A model generated the notes under the pieces. That model was not told the DNA's origin. It saw nothing but the letters and a program-made list of their open reading frames with translations, and made no database searches. From positions 372,001 to 436,000 of the forward strand of contig OZ242303.1 in NCBI GenBank assembly GCA_965207945.1: a stretch of DNA of 64,000 bases, given 5' to 3'. Position numbers and translations under genes: made by a program. This DNA is from JAAOII01 sp965207945 (lineage in GTDB: Bacteria > Pseudomonadota > Gammaproteobacteria > CBDBNL01 > JAAOII01). This document shows, one piece after another, positions 36,884-45,313 of the stretch; the stretch's first letter is position 1; each line of letters starts with the position of its first letter.

Positions 36884-37737
36884 CTCTCAGTTGTTTGTTC
36901 TCTATAGGTTAGGTACAGAAATGGAATTAGCAGAACAAAGATTCCGATTACGGTTATCACTGCTACCGCGCTACCCTTTGCCACAGAATCTTGTAAGATG
37001 GCAACCCGATAATTATAAAACTGCAAGGACTCAGTGTTATGCAGCCCCCTAGTCATCACCGCGATGGGGTCAAATATGCGATAGGCATCCATCAAACTAA
37101 TTATGGTTACAAACATAATTAATGAATACAAGTGAGGGATTGTTACATACAACAATCTTTGCCAAGCATTAGCTCCGTCTACTATAGCCGCCTCTAAACT
37201 ATCTTGGGGCACTGACTGCAACCCTGCAAAAAATACTACGATGGCAAAGGGAGTTACATGCCATATATTATGTAATATCAGCAGAGTTCTAGCGTTAACC
37301 TCGTTGGCAAACCAGAATACTTCTATTCCTAACTCACTCAGCAGGTAGGTTATAAAACCAAAGTCGCGAAACAACCAAGCAAATACGAGGGTGCCTACAA
37401 CTGGAGTTACTATGAAAGGCAATAGTGAAGAGGAAATAACGAAGCCGCGAGCATATTTATTTTTGATAGAATCAATGCCTAGTGCTACAGCCAAGCCCAA
37501 TATGAGCTGGATAGGCATACTGATGAAGGTGAATAGTAGTGTAAACTCAAAGGAATCCCAGAAATTACCGTCCCCCAATATATCAATGTAATTGTTCCAG
37601 CCAACCCAATTTAGGTTGCCATAGAAATCAAACCTATGAAAGCCCAAGTAGACGGTTATACCCAAAGGCAATGCCATTAAGCCGAACATAGCAATTATGC
37701 AAGGGGAGGTAAAATAGAAAAAGGTTTTTAGATTCAT
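36880..37737 (-). CDS. ABC transporter permease, MalF/UgpA type
   Basis: Inner-membrane subunit, 285 residues, six predicted helices, EAA loop LEAAIVDGANAWQRLLYVTIPHL. It pairs with the following permease and the ATPase at 34909. The matching solute-binding protein is at 43842, separated by six enzyme genes. That layout suggests one unit that imports and then breaks down the same compound. Confidence 0.92.
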   Translation of the reverse strand: MNLKTFFYFTSPCIIAMFGLMALPLGITVYLGFHRFDFYGNLNWVGWNNYIDILGDGNFWDSFEFTLLFTFISMPIQLILGLAVALGIDSIKNKYARGFVISSSLLPFIVTPVVGTLVFAWLFRDFGFITYLLSELGIEVFWFANEVNARTLLILHNIWHVTPFAIVVFFAGLQSVPQDSLEAAIVDGANAWQRLLYVTIPHLYSLIMFVTIISLMDAYRIFDPIAVMTRGLHNTESLQFYNYRVAILQDSVAKGSAVAVITVIGIFVLLIPFLYLTYREQTTER

Positions 37738-37811
37738 ATCTTTTAATAGTTTGAACTTATCTATAGATTATAAACTACTATCTCCTCTAATCCAAAACTA
37801 AATGAGATGAC

Positions 37812-38294
37812 TTATCTTTTATTATCCCAGCCCTTGCCATCAAGCAGGTCTATGTCATATTGACGAAAGAAATCTATGAGGTCTAACAATACCCAGTTAT
37901 CTACTATCTTGCCATCTTTTACTTGCCAAAAATCCATATAGCGTAAGGATATTTCTCTGCCATCACCTTCCTTCCCCATAAATTCACCAGTATGTTTAGA
38001 AGTAACCACGCCAGTAGCTGCCGCATATTCACCTTCGGCTATAAATATATCCCAGGTTCCTTGTTTCTCAGGGAAAGCGTTAAGGAAAGGTTTTTGCCAT
38101 CCTTGTTGGAATTCTTTGAGTGAATTTTTGGTGCCAGCACCAGCAGGACCGCGCCACTTGGCTTCATCAGTCCAGTATTCTTCTTGTCCTTCAATGACAT
38201 GCCTATTAAGTGATTCAAGCATCTCGCGGACTACTTTTTTAGTTTCTTCTGCTTGTCTTTGTTTCTCCTCAGGAGATATATTAGTTTGGTTCAT
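37812..38294 (-). CDS. SnoaL-like / NTF2-fold protein
   Basis: 160 residues with the SnoaL polyketide-cyclase-like pattern: an N-terminal helix pair (VVREMLESLNRHVIEG), YWTDEAKWRGPAG, FLNAFPEKQGTWDIFIAEGEYAA and ending MDFWQVKDGKIVDNWVLLDLIDFFRQ. Such small cone-shaped barrels act as isomerases, cyclases or hydrolases. No catalytic assignment is possible. It lies between the transporter genes and the M19 genes. Confidence 0.85.
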   Translation of the reverse strand: MNQTNISPEEKQRQAEETKKVVREMLESLNRHVIEGQEEYWTDEAKWRGPAGAGTKNSLKEFQQGWQKPFLNAFPEKQGTWDIFIAEGEYAAATGVVTSKHTGEFMGKEGDGREISLRYMDFWQVKDGKIVDNWVLLDLIDFFRQYDIDLLDGKGWDNKR

Positions 38295-38357
38295 AGTTTA
38301 AAAAATATTTATAATAGTTAAAAACCTGTTATGCGACAGCTGTTATGCTGACAACTT

Positions 38358-39455
38358 TTACAACAGCACCTTACGATAAATTCTGTCAAGATTACCGCTC
38401 ATAATCTTATTGATGTCATCTTCCTTATAGTTGCGTTTTTGTAACTCTTTTATTATGAGAGTTATGCCTTGTGGTTTATCTAGTCCCTGAGCATAATCAT
38501 TACTTCTTTCGCTGAATTTTATGCCATTTACTATGCCTGGATGACGTTCATAGAGAGTAGGGGTGGGGCTATCAATGCCTGACACATCGCCTCCTATAGC
38601 GACATGCTCAATACCCACCAAAGCAGCAATATGCTCAATGTGATTTACGAGGTCTGCAACCTCAACCTGCTTCTTATCAACAGCAATTAAGTCGGCATAA
38701 AAACTAACAGCCATCACTCCGCCAGTTGCCGCGAGTTGCTTAATTCTTTCATCACTAAGATTTAGCGGATGCTCGGAAAGCGCCGCACAATTAGCCCGGC
38801 TATTTAACAAGGGCGCGTCTGTAAGTTCGGTTATATGAGTAAAGCCCTCGTCAGTTATAGCTGCGCTATCAATTATCATCCCCAGACGTGTCATCTCTTT
38901 TACCACGTCCACGCCAAAATAAGTCAATCTACCCTTAGTGCGCTTCTCAGCTACTCCGTCTGCGCTGCGATTGCGACCATGACTTGCTATCTGTACCACC
39001 CGTAATCCAAAACGATGAAAATGCCGCAAGTTTGATAAGAGATTAAGATTAGCTTTGCCCTCAAGAGGTCTGCCGCCACCTAAGGCAATAATAACTCCTG
39101 CTTTTTTCTGTTTAGCTGCTGAGGCAATATCATCATACTTCAGCACAGGCAGCCACTTGCTGTCTGCTGAGCTATTATTATCTTTATTGTTCTGTTGGTT
39201 TTCTTGGTCGCACAACAAAATATCCATTCCATTCATCGCATTCCAAAAATAATTCTCTGACGCGGTATTAAGGACTCTGGTTACCCAGTCGCCTCCTATA
39301 TCCAAATGAAATATTCCAACCCCCGCATCAAGCAGTGGCATTACCAGTTCTTCGTTCAAACTGAATTTACGAAACTGATGGAAATCATTGATTACCTTTT
39401 CAGGTAGATGGATATGTGCCAATATGCTATTGGCTTGATTAGTATTACTGCTCAT
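38358..39455 (-). CDS. M19 (membrane dipeptidase)-family protein lacking metal ligands
   Basis: 365 residues, clearly homologous to M19 dipeptidases over about 35-360 (FHRFGLRVVQIASHGRN, TYFGVDVVKEMTRLGM, LSEHPLNLSDERIKQLAATGGVMAVSFY, IEHVAIGGDVSG). The zinc ligands are gone: the Glu of the family EGG motif is Gly127 (ALGGGR), the His of DLSH is Ala199 (IIDSAA), and the His of ASHS is Arg220 (LNSRA). Hydrolase activity of the usual kind is unlikely. It lies next to a second M19 protein; the pair may act together or this copy may be regulatory. Confidence 0.85.
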   Translation of the reverse strand: MSSNTNQANSILAHIHLPEKVINDFHQFRKFSLNEELVMPLLDAGVGIFHLDIGGDWVTRVLNTASENYFWNAMNGMDILLCDQENQQNNKDNNSSADSKWLPVLKYDDIASAAKQKKAGVIIALGGGRPLEGKANLNLLSNLRHFHRFGLRVVQIASHGRNRSADGVAEKRTKGRLTYFGVDVVKEMTRLGMIIDSAAITDEGFTHITELTDAPLLNSRANCAALSEHPLNLSDERIKQLAATGGVMAVSFYADLIAVDKKQVEVADLVNHIEHIAALVGIEHVAIGGDVSGIDSPTPTLYERHPGIVNGIKFSERSNDYAQGLDKPQGITLIIKELQKRNYKEDDINKIMSGNLDRIYRKVLL

Positions 39456-39548
39456 TATTTATCTGTAGTATTGTGCTTTTAACATGTATCTTTCTAATGC
39501 CTTTCACTGTTGTTAAACTATTATTTTCTAAAATCATCTAGTACCCCC

Positions 39549-40679
39549 TTAACCAATGGTCTCAGAATAAACTCTCATCAAATTCTCTCCCATAACCTTC
39601 CGCACATCTTGTTCGCTAAAGCCGCGCTTTAGCATGGCATCGGTTATCAACCCCATATTCTCAGGCGCTTTTAACTCCTCAAGAATTATCCCGCCCTGCG
39701 GCATACCTGTTTGGATGCCTTCAATGGAACCAGGATAAGGGCTCCAGCAGTTGAAGATATTATGAAAGGTAGCAAACTCATCCATATCACTGCCAATAAA
39801 AACATGGTCCATGGAACCAACTAGATTAGCAATATACTCAATGTGAGTTACCAAATCATCCACTGTGGCATCATTGTTGTTCATCGCCCCGCGCCGCAAA
39901 TATTCTTTGATAAAACATAAGCCCATAGCACCTCCCGTTTTAGCCATTGCCTTGATTCTTTCATCCTTTAAGTTGCGTGGATGGTCGGAGATAGAATAAA
40001 CATTGCTGTGGCTATCAATTAAAGGTTTGCTGACAATGTCTAAGGTATCATAAAACATCCTATCAGTCATCTGGCATACATCAACAGGCATGCCGATCTG
40101 TTCCATCTCACGAATTACCGAAACACCAAAATTGGTTAATCCTGCGCCTGCCGCCATCTCTCCAGTGCCATCACCCATCATAGTGCGCCCCGAGGATACT
40201 ATACAGATGGTGCGCATCCCTAAACGATAAAGTGTTCGTAACAGAGCAAGATTAAGCTCTTGGGGGTTGCCATCCATAGCCCGACTTGACTCAACTTTCA
40301 ACATCATGGCTATCTTTCCTTCTGCAACGCAGGAGCGAATTTCTGCCACCGACTGACAAATCTTAAATGTCTTAGAAACTTCTTCTTCCTTACGCAACAT
40401 ATCAATCTGGGTTAGCATCCCCCAAAGGATGTGATCCGTCATATATGCCAAGCAGGGAGAATTAGCCCCAACGACAAAATCTATAACATTAACTCCGCCG
40501 GCCTGCAAACGTGGCGCCCAATATTTATCAAAAGTGTTGGTCTCGCCCTTATCAATTAGGCGAAACATATCCATCATTATTTGGTTATGTCCGTCTGCTA
40601 CTAACATCTCTGAATGCAACTTTGCTGCTTGTTCGGATATTTTTATATCAGGTTTTAGAATTTGTTGTGTATTACTCAT
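39549..40679 (-). CDS. M19 (membrane dipeptidase)-family protein with altered metal site
   Basis: 376 residues of the M19 family of zinc amidohydrolases that cleave dipeptides and related amides. DGHNQI (29-34) keeps His31, but the second ligand Asp is Gln33. Glu130 (KVESSR) and His224 (IDSHSN) are kept, while the usual DLSH His is Gln203 (DVCQMT). LTNFGVSVIREMEQIGM, DHPRNL and VFIGSDMDE fit the fold. Possibly a one-metal or non-peptide hydrolase. There is no signal peptide, so it is probably cytosolic. Confidence 0.87.
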   Translation of the reverse strand: MSNTQQILKPDIKISEQAAKLHSEMLVADGHNQIMMDMFRLIDKGETNTFDKYWAPRLQAGGVNVIDFVVGANSPCLAYMTDHILWGMLTQIDMLRKEEEVSKTFKICQSVAEIRSCVAEGKIAMMLKVESSRAMDGNPQELNLALLRTLYRLGMRTICIVSSGRTMMGDGTGEMAAGAGLTNFGVSVIREMEQIGMPVDVCQMTDRMFYDTLDIVSKPLIDSHSNVYSISDHPRNLKDERIKAMAKTGGAMGLCFIKEYLRRGAMNNNDATVDDLVTHIEYIANLVGSMDHVFIGSDMDEFATFHNIFNCWSPYPGSIEGIQTGMPQGGIILEELKAPENMGLITDAMLKRGFSEQDVRKVMGENLMRVYSETIG

Positions 40680-40738
40680 AAATTAAATATTAATTATTTG
40701 TTATTGTATATGATAAGTTATGATTTAACTATTAAAAA

Positions 40739-41470
40739 TCACTTAATGAGCCAATTACGTATAGCAATATTAACTGCATCTGGCTGTTCCAAGGGGGTAA
40801 GGTGCCCGCTGTCTTTTATTTCAACAATATCCTTGGTGATATTATCCGCCAGTAAACCAAACATCTCCTGATGGCGAAAGGGAGGGCATAATAAATCTTT
40901 TTCTCCATACAAAATTAATGTGGGGCAACTAACCTGTTGCATTGTTTGAGTGTAATCGCGTCTATCTCTTAACGCTACAGATTGATTAGCAAATACCTCA
41001 TTGCCCTGTTGCAATGCCATATCTAATATTAGATCTAAAAATTCTTGTGGATAGACGTGCCCTGGCAGCATATAAGCTGGCTTCATTCTGGTAATCATAA
41101 TATCACGCAAACCACCATTCATAACTTCTTCAATCTCTCTCTTTCTTGACTTTTGTCGCGACATGATTTCCGCGCGATGATTGGTATCCATAAGAATACA
41201 GCTACTTATCCTTTCAGGACAAACCCGCAGTAGTTCCATTAAAATTATGCCACCCATAGATAAACCAGCTACAGCAAAGCTACACTCTGGCAAAGAATCT
41301 ATAATTGTTTGGGCAACCTCCTCAATGGTGTTATGTTTGCCTATCTCAGGAACATGAATTTGATATTCAGTAGAAAAATGTTCTATTTGATGTCGCCACA
41401 ATCTGTGGTCACACATCATGCCTGGGATGAGTACTAGATGGGGGAGTGAATTATCAGGATTAGCAGGCAT
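40739..41470 (-). CDS. Alpha/beta hydrolase
   Basis: 243 residues of the alpha/beta hydrolase fold. The oxyanion region is HLVLIPGMMCDHRLWRHQ, the nucleophile elbow VAGLSMGGIILMELL, the acid Asp in LILYGEKDLLCPP and the catalytic His in IKDSGHLTPLEQPDAV. All members of the triad are present. Likely an esterase or amidase within the uptake/catabolic cluster. A repeat region of about 80 bp separates it from the upstream methyltransferase-like gene. Confidence 0.9.
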   Translation of the reverse strand: MPANPDNSLPHLVLIPGMMCDHRLWRHQIEHFSTEYQIHVPEIGKHNTIEEVAQTIIDSLPECSFAVAGLSMGGIILMELLRVCPERISSCILMDTNHRAEIMSRQKSRKREIEEVMNGGLRDIMITRMKPAYMLPGHVYPQEFLDLILDMALQQGNEVFANQSVALRDRRDYTQTMQQVSCPTLILYGEKDLLCPPFRHQEMFGLLADNITKDIVEIKDSGHLTPLEQPDAVNIAIRNWLIK

Positions 41471-41504
41471 GGCTGTTTATTTTTTGTGGAGGCGAGCGGT
41501 GCTC

Positions 41505-41573
41505 GTCTCACGAGCGGAGCGCGGCTTGTTTCACTGGCGGAGCACAGTTCGTTTCACGGGCGGAGCGCAGCTG
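41505..41573. repeat. 23-bp tandem repeat, three copies, ending in a REP-like hairpin
   Basis: Units at 41505-41527, 41528-41550 and 41551-41573 share GT(C/T)TCAC, GGCGGAGC or GAGCGGAGC. The last unit continues into a REP-like hairpin, GGGCGGAGCGCAGCTGCCGC with CCCCTACA after it, related to the copies at 33.2 and 34.6 kb. The right end overlaps the 3' end of the gene at 41554. Confidence 0.8.
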
Positions 41574-42672
41574 CCGCCCCTACAACAAGGGAGCGCAATT
41601 TAGCATAAGTAATATCAGCATCTACGACGCCAAAACCAGCAAAGGTAGAAAATCCACAATCAGTCCCAGCAATCACTCTATCTTTCCCCATAATATCAAC
41701 AAATTTAGTTAAGCGGTCGGCAACCACCTGTGGATGCTCAATAAAGTTGGTGGTAGAATCAATTGCTCCAGGCACTAGAATATGGTCATCCCTAAGCGAC
41801 ATATCTTGCCATATTCGCCACTCATGCGCATGCCGAGGATTAGAGTTTTCAAATAATAAAATTGAGGGCTTTGCTTTAGCAACTATCAATGGCATTATTT
41901 TTGCCATATCTAAATCACAATGATGAGGACCTTCATAATTACCCCAGCAAATATGCAGCCGAACCGACTGAGAGTCAATTCCAGCTAAGGCATGATTTAA
42001 CGCCTCAACATGTAACTCTGCCTGAGTGATAAACTCATCATCGCTCTTATCCTTATACATAATATGTCTGCCAAGCGCCAGGTCAGGAGCATCAATCTGT
42101 AAAGTTAAGCCGCTATCTACTATGGCTTTATACTCAATGCTCATAGCATCTGCCAGTTCATACAAGTAATCCTTATACTGCTTATGATACTCGGATGGTT
42201 GAAACATACTTATAACCCCCGGCGAAGCAGAATTCATAAAACCTTGTTGGTAATCATGTTCTTTCATTGCATCAAGCATATTTTGTATGTCTGTTTGCAA
42301 TGGCTCAATATTTTTTACCTTAATCTGTCCTACACACTTGGGTTTCTTGTAGGTGGGAGTGCCGCCACTTGCCGCAATCTTTTTTAAATAATTAGGGTAG
42401 TCCTCCAAGTCAGCTGGAGGTTGGCGCGGGCTATCACCAGCAAAACCACTTAATCTTTCTCCTATATAGGTTGCATAAGATATTTTGCTCATCTCCCCAT
42501 CGGATGGGATAGATATGCCCACATCCTTTTGCCGTCCAACAACCTCAAATACCGAAGCCCTTACTAGCTTAGCTAACTCTGATTCATCGGCAAGCTCGCC
42601 TCTATCCTTGGCAAATATTAGTTCGGTTAAACGTTCGCCGCGTGGCAAACTACCAACATGAGTGGTCAACAT
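41554..42672 (-). CDS. MetE C-terminal-like (cobalamin-independent methionine synthase II family) protein
   Basis: 372-residue TIM-barrel of the MetE/epoxyalkane-CoM-transferase group, which uses a zinc-bound thiol or thiolate in methyl or alkyl transfer. THVGSLPRG opens the barrel. The zinc ligands are all present: His240-x-Cys242 (LHICWGNYEG), Glu275 (LLFENSNPRH) and Cys339 (GTDCGFSTF). It lacks the MetE N-terminal half, so methyl-THF-homocysteine activity is not assured. The last ten codons and the stop come from the REP-like repeat (41554-41583), yet still resemble the family C-terminus. Confidence 0.87.
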   Translation of the reverse strand: MLTTHVGSLPRGERLTELIFAKDRGELADESELAKLVRASVFEVVGRQKDVGISIPSDGEMSKISYATYIGERLSGFAGDSPRQPPADLEDYPNYLKKIAASGGTPTYKKPKCVGQIKVKNIEPLQTDIQNMLDAMKEHDYQQGFMNSASPGVISMFQPSEYHKQYKDYLYELADAMSIEYKAIVDSGLTLQIDAPDLALGRHIMYKDKSDDEFITQAELHVEALNHALAGIDSQSVRLHICWGNYEGPHHCDLDMAKIMPLIVAKAKPSILLFENSNPRHAHEWRIWQDMSLRDDHILVPGAIDSTTNFIEHPQVVADRLTKFVDIMGKDRVIAGTDCGFSTFAGFGVVDADITYAKLRSLVVGAAAALRP

Positions 42673-42752
42673 ATATATTTAGTAGATATTTAGTACAGGT
42701 TAATTATGTTTGCAGTTCAGGGTAATTAGTGAATTAGAAAGCTTAAGAAAAT

Positions 42753-43778
42753 TCAAGAGAATAGAGGCGCACTGGGATTATCACCACCATGCACTACAAA
42801 AGCAGCTGTATCGGCAGCATTACTTTCCCAACTACGCTCTGCCCCTACAGGAATAGTAAGAATATCACCACTTTTTAAGGTGATTTGTTCTTCTTCTCCA
42901 TTATTGCTCAAATTAATTATTAACTCTCCTTTATACATCATAATAACTTCTTCTTCAGTCCTTGTATGCTTGGCTATTGATGCGCCCTTATCCATCTTGA
43001 CACAACGGAGGTTAAAACCATGCTTCCACCAACCTGATATGGGACCGCTATTAAAGCCATCGTTAGTATCCTGTGGTGTTATAACAGGGCATTCCTCAAC
43101 ACTTCCTTTGGTCTCTAACAAAAGATTCGCTGAGGGGGTATTAGTAAGAGAATCAAAGCTAACTACCACTCCTGCCATATCTGAGTTTGAAGGGGACTTA
43201 AGCTGAGCAAGCTCATCCTCACTTGGAGGGTGCTCCAACTCTGCATCTGCTGGCACTTCTTCTCCCTGAGTGGTATCAATGAGTTTACCGCCTTTTAGTA
43301 GAACTAAGCCATGTTCCTTTGCCAGCTCAAAAACAGCAGGCGCCCAGATTACACGTCCAGGATCATCTCCCCCTAAAACCGCAAACATAAAACCTGTATC
43401 ATTGCCTATGTTTTCAAAACCACGGAACATATTGGTAGGCAAAGAGATGGTATCACCAGGACCCATTTCAATGGAACCATCGTCTCCATTGACTCCCCAT
43501 TTAAATTTCCATTTACCTGAATGGACAATAAACACCTCAGCAGTGAGGTGACTGTGTTGAGAATTCAAGCAGCCCACTGGCTGACGAGCTCCCCCTATAT
43601 TAAATCCGTGCGGCACTGGTATGTGTACATGCTGGTTAGGATTTTCTGATACTCCGGGACCAATTATGGTGAAGTTTTCTTTTTGGTCGGAGCCAGGGCT
43701 ACGACTATCAACAAATGCATTTTTGCACGGGATTAGTTCATCATAACGAACTAACATATTCTGTAATGAGTTTGACAT
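42753..43778 (-). CDS. Bicupin-domain protein
   Basis: 341 residues with two cupin barrels. The first (about 50-150) has HSHLTAEVFIVHSGKWKF and IEMGPGDTISLPTNMFRGF; the second (about 240-340) has GASIAKHTRTEEEVIMMYKGELII and LKSGDILTIPVGAERSWE. Metal ligands of the His-x-His...Glu type are seen in the first (HSH) but only partly in the second. Dioxygenases, isomerases and sugar-binding proteins share this fold, so activity is open. Its start is about 10 bp beyond the terminator that follows the solute-binding protein gene. Confidence 0.85.
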   Translation of the reverse strand: MSNSLQNMLVRYDELIPCKNAFVDSRSPGSDQKENFTIIGPGVSENPNQHVHIPVPHGFNIGGARQPVGCLNSQHSHLTAEVFIVHSGKWKFKWGVNGDDGSIEMGPGDTISLPTNMFRGFENIGNDTGFMFAVLGGDDPGRVIWAPAVFELAKEHGLVLLKGGKLIDTTQGEEVPADAELEHPPSEDELAQLKSPSNSDMAGVVVSFDSLTNTPSANLLLETKGSVEECPVITPQDTNDGFNSGPISGWWKHGFNLRCVKMDKGASIAKHTRTEEEVIMMYKGELIINLSNNGEEEQITLKSGDILTIPVGAERSWESNAADTAAFVVHGGDNPSAPLFS

Positions 43779-43787
43779 ATTGAATTG

Positions 43788-43821
43788 AAAAAAATACAGG
43801 GAGTGTATAACTCCCTGTATT
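43788..43821 (-). terminator. Intrinsic terminator between solute-binding protein and bicupin genes
   Basis: A perfect 12-bp stem, 43793-43804 (AATACAGGGAGT) with 43810-43821, loop of 5, is followed on the minus strand by seven T (complement of 43788-43794). It lies 20 bp after the solute-binding protein stop. Partial read-through would give much more binding protein than enzymes or permease, as in malE-type operons. Confidence 0.88.
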
Positions 43822-43841
43822 GAATATTATTGAGTTGGGAA

Positions 43842-45137
43842 CTATTTAATAAAGCCCTTAACTTTTGCTTCTTTAGTATACTCGTTGGCAGCATTGTTTA
43901 ATGCCTCAGCAGCTGTCAGTTTATCTGACAGAGCATCAGCAACATAAGTACCAAGTGCAGTATGCGCTATAGCGAAGTATGGTGAACCAGGATATGCTGG
44001 AGATCCTCCTTTTATAGTATCTAATAGAGCAGGCCAATAGCGATTCTTCTTAACTAAATCAGCATTAGTATTAACTGATTCACGTGAGAAGAATGCCAAA
44101 TCACCGCCAGACAACATACTTTCACTATCTGTAGCTTCTGCTATTATCTGAAATGCCAGCTCGCGTTGAGACGCAGGGACATTTGCAGGAATAGCGTAGC
44201 CATCCCAGAAGACAGTTGAAGCAGGAGCTCCTTTGCCTTTAGCGGCAGGAGCTGCTGAATAAGCAACCTTGCCTACAAATTGAGAAACTTTAGCATCGTC
44301 CATATTACCAGCACGGGAAGCCCAGAGGTTTCCTAATACTGATTTACCTTGTTGAAATGCAACCATAGTATCATCATTAGAAAATGATAAGGCGTTAGGT
44401 GACATATAAGGAAGCATACTTTTCATTATCTTAATGGCTTCTTTACCAGCTTTATCAGTATTAAAAACAGGATGAAGATCGCTATCAAAGAATTTACCGC
44501 CTAAAGACATATATATGTTGGTGAACTCAGTAGCCAAGCTCCAACCACGGCCGAAGGTTTGACCTATAGGATAATCTATCCCTTCTGTTCTTTTGAGTTT
44601 AGCCGCAGCCCTAACTACATCGCGATAATTGCGTGGTGGTTTAATATTATGCTTCTCAAAAAGGTCTGAGCGATAAAAGAAGTGCTGTAAATTTTGTTGC
44701 ACTGGAATCACATATATTTCGCCATTGTAGGTTACCGTATCCCAAGCAGCTTGAGGTATATCATCAAAATTATATTTTGATTTGTATTTCTCTACATACT
44801 GGGTTATGGGGGTTATCCATCCTCTTTGAACATATTCTAAGAAGTCATTGTTTGACAACTGAATTATTTGATAGCTTGCTTTGCCCTTTGAAGACATAGC
44901 TAACTTCTTAAGCTCAACGTGTTCTTTGGTTAGCTTGGCGCGCACTCTTAATTTTCCTCCAGAACAAGATTCCATCTGCTTAGCCAAGTGGTTAACCGAA
45001 GGAAAGGTGTTTGAAAGTATATCAATATTAGTTCTTGAAGAGGGTTTTTCAACAACACAATCAGCAGCTGCATAGCCGCTTATAAAAAACATAAGAAAAC
45101 CTAGCAAAATTGCAAAGGACTTTATCTTTGTTTTCAT
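43842..45137 (-). CDS. ABC transporter extracellular solute-binding protein, family 1
   Basis: Periplasmic binding protein of the carbohydrate-type ABC family. The ATG at 45137 is preferred because MKTKIKSFAILLGFLMFFIS then forms a standard signal peptide, cut after YAAA; an ATG at 45164 adds nine residues. Family segments include NDFLEYVQRGWITPITQYVEKY, GEIYVIPVQQNLQHFFYRSDLFEKHNI and FQQGKSVLGNLWASRAG. It is not a lipoprotein (no lipobox). It presumably serves the permeases at 36056-37737. Ligand unknown; similarity to sugar binders is general. Confidence 0.9.
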   Translation of the reverse strand: MKTKIKSFAILLGFLMFFISGYAAADCVVEKPSSRTNIDILSNTFPSVNHLAKQMESCSGGKLRVRAKLTKEHVELKKLAMSSKGKASYQIIQLSNNDFLEYVQRGWITPITQYVEKYKSKYNFDDIPQAAWDTVTYNGEIYVIPVQQNLQHFFYRSDLFEKHNIKPPRNYRDVVRAAAKLKRTEGIDYPIGQTFGRGWSLATEFTNIYMSLGGKFFDSDLHPVFNTDKAGKEAIKIMKSMLPYMSPNALSFSNDDTMVAFQQGKSVLGNLWASRAGNMDDAKVSQFVGKVAYSAAPAAKGKGAPASTVFWDGYAIPANVPASQRELAFQIIAEATDSESMLSGGDLAFFSRESVNTNADLVKKNRYWPALLDTIKGGSPAYPGSPYFAIAHTALGTYVADALSDKLTAAEALNNAANEYTKEAKVKGFIK

Positions 45138-45232
45138 ATTTCTTTTAATATTATCTAATATCATAATTATATTTAGTTAGTTAATAGGTTTATATTTCTG
45201 GACTGCTACTTATTGAGGTTCTTTCTATAGTT

Positions 45233-45283
45233 CTATAAAATAACCTTACAAACAAGAAGCGTCTTTTTGAAATTACACATCAT
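45233..45283 (-). CDS. Possible 16-residue leader peptide
   Basis: ATGATG at 45283-45278 opens a short frame encoding MMCNFKKTLLVCKVIL and stopping at TAG (45235-45233). It is preceded by AAGGAGG (45300-45294) 10 bp away, the best ribosome binding site in the window. It lies in the gap between the double-SnoaL gene and the solute-binding protein gene. Basic plus hydrophobic residues could insert in the membrane. It may be a leader peptide or chance; no homology can be judged at this length. Confidence 0.35.
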   Translation of the reverse strand: MMCNFKKTLLVCKVIL

Positions 45284-45313
45284 TATAACACTTCCTCCTT
45301 ATCAATGATAAAG

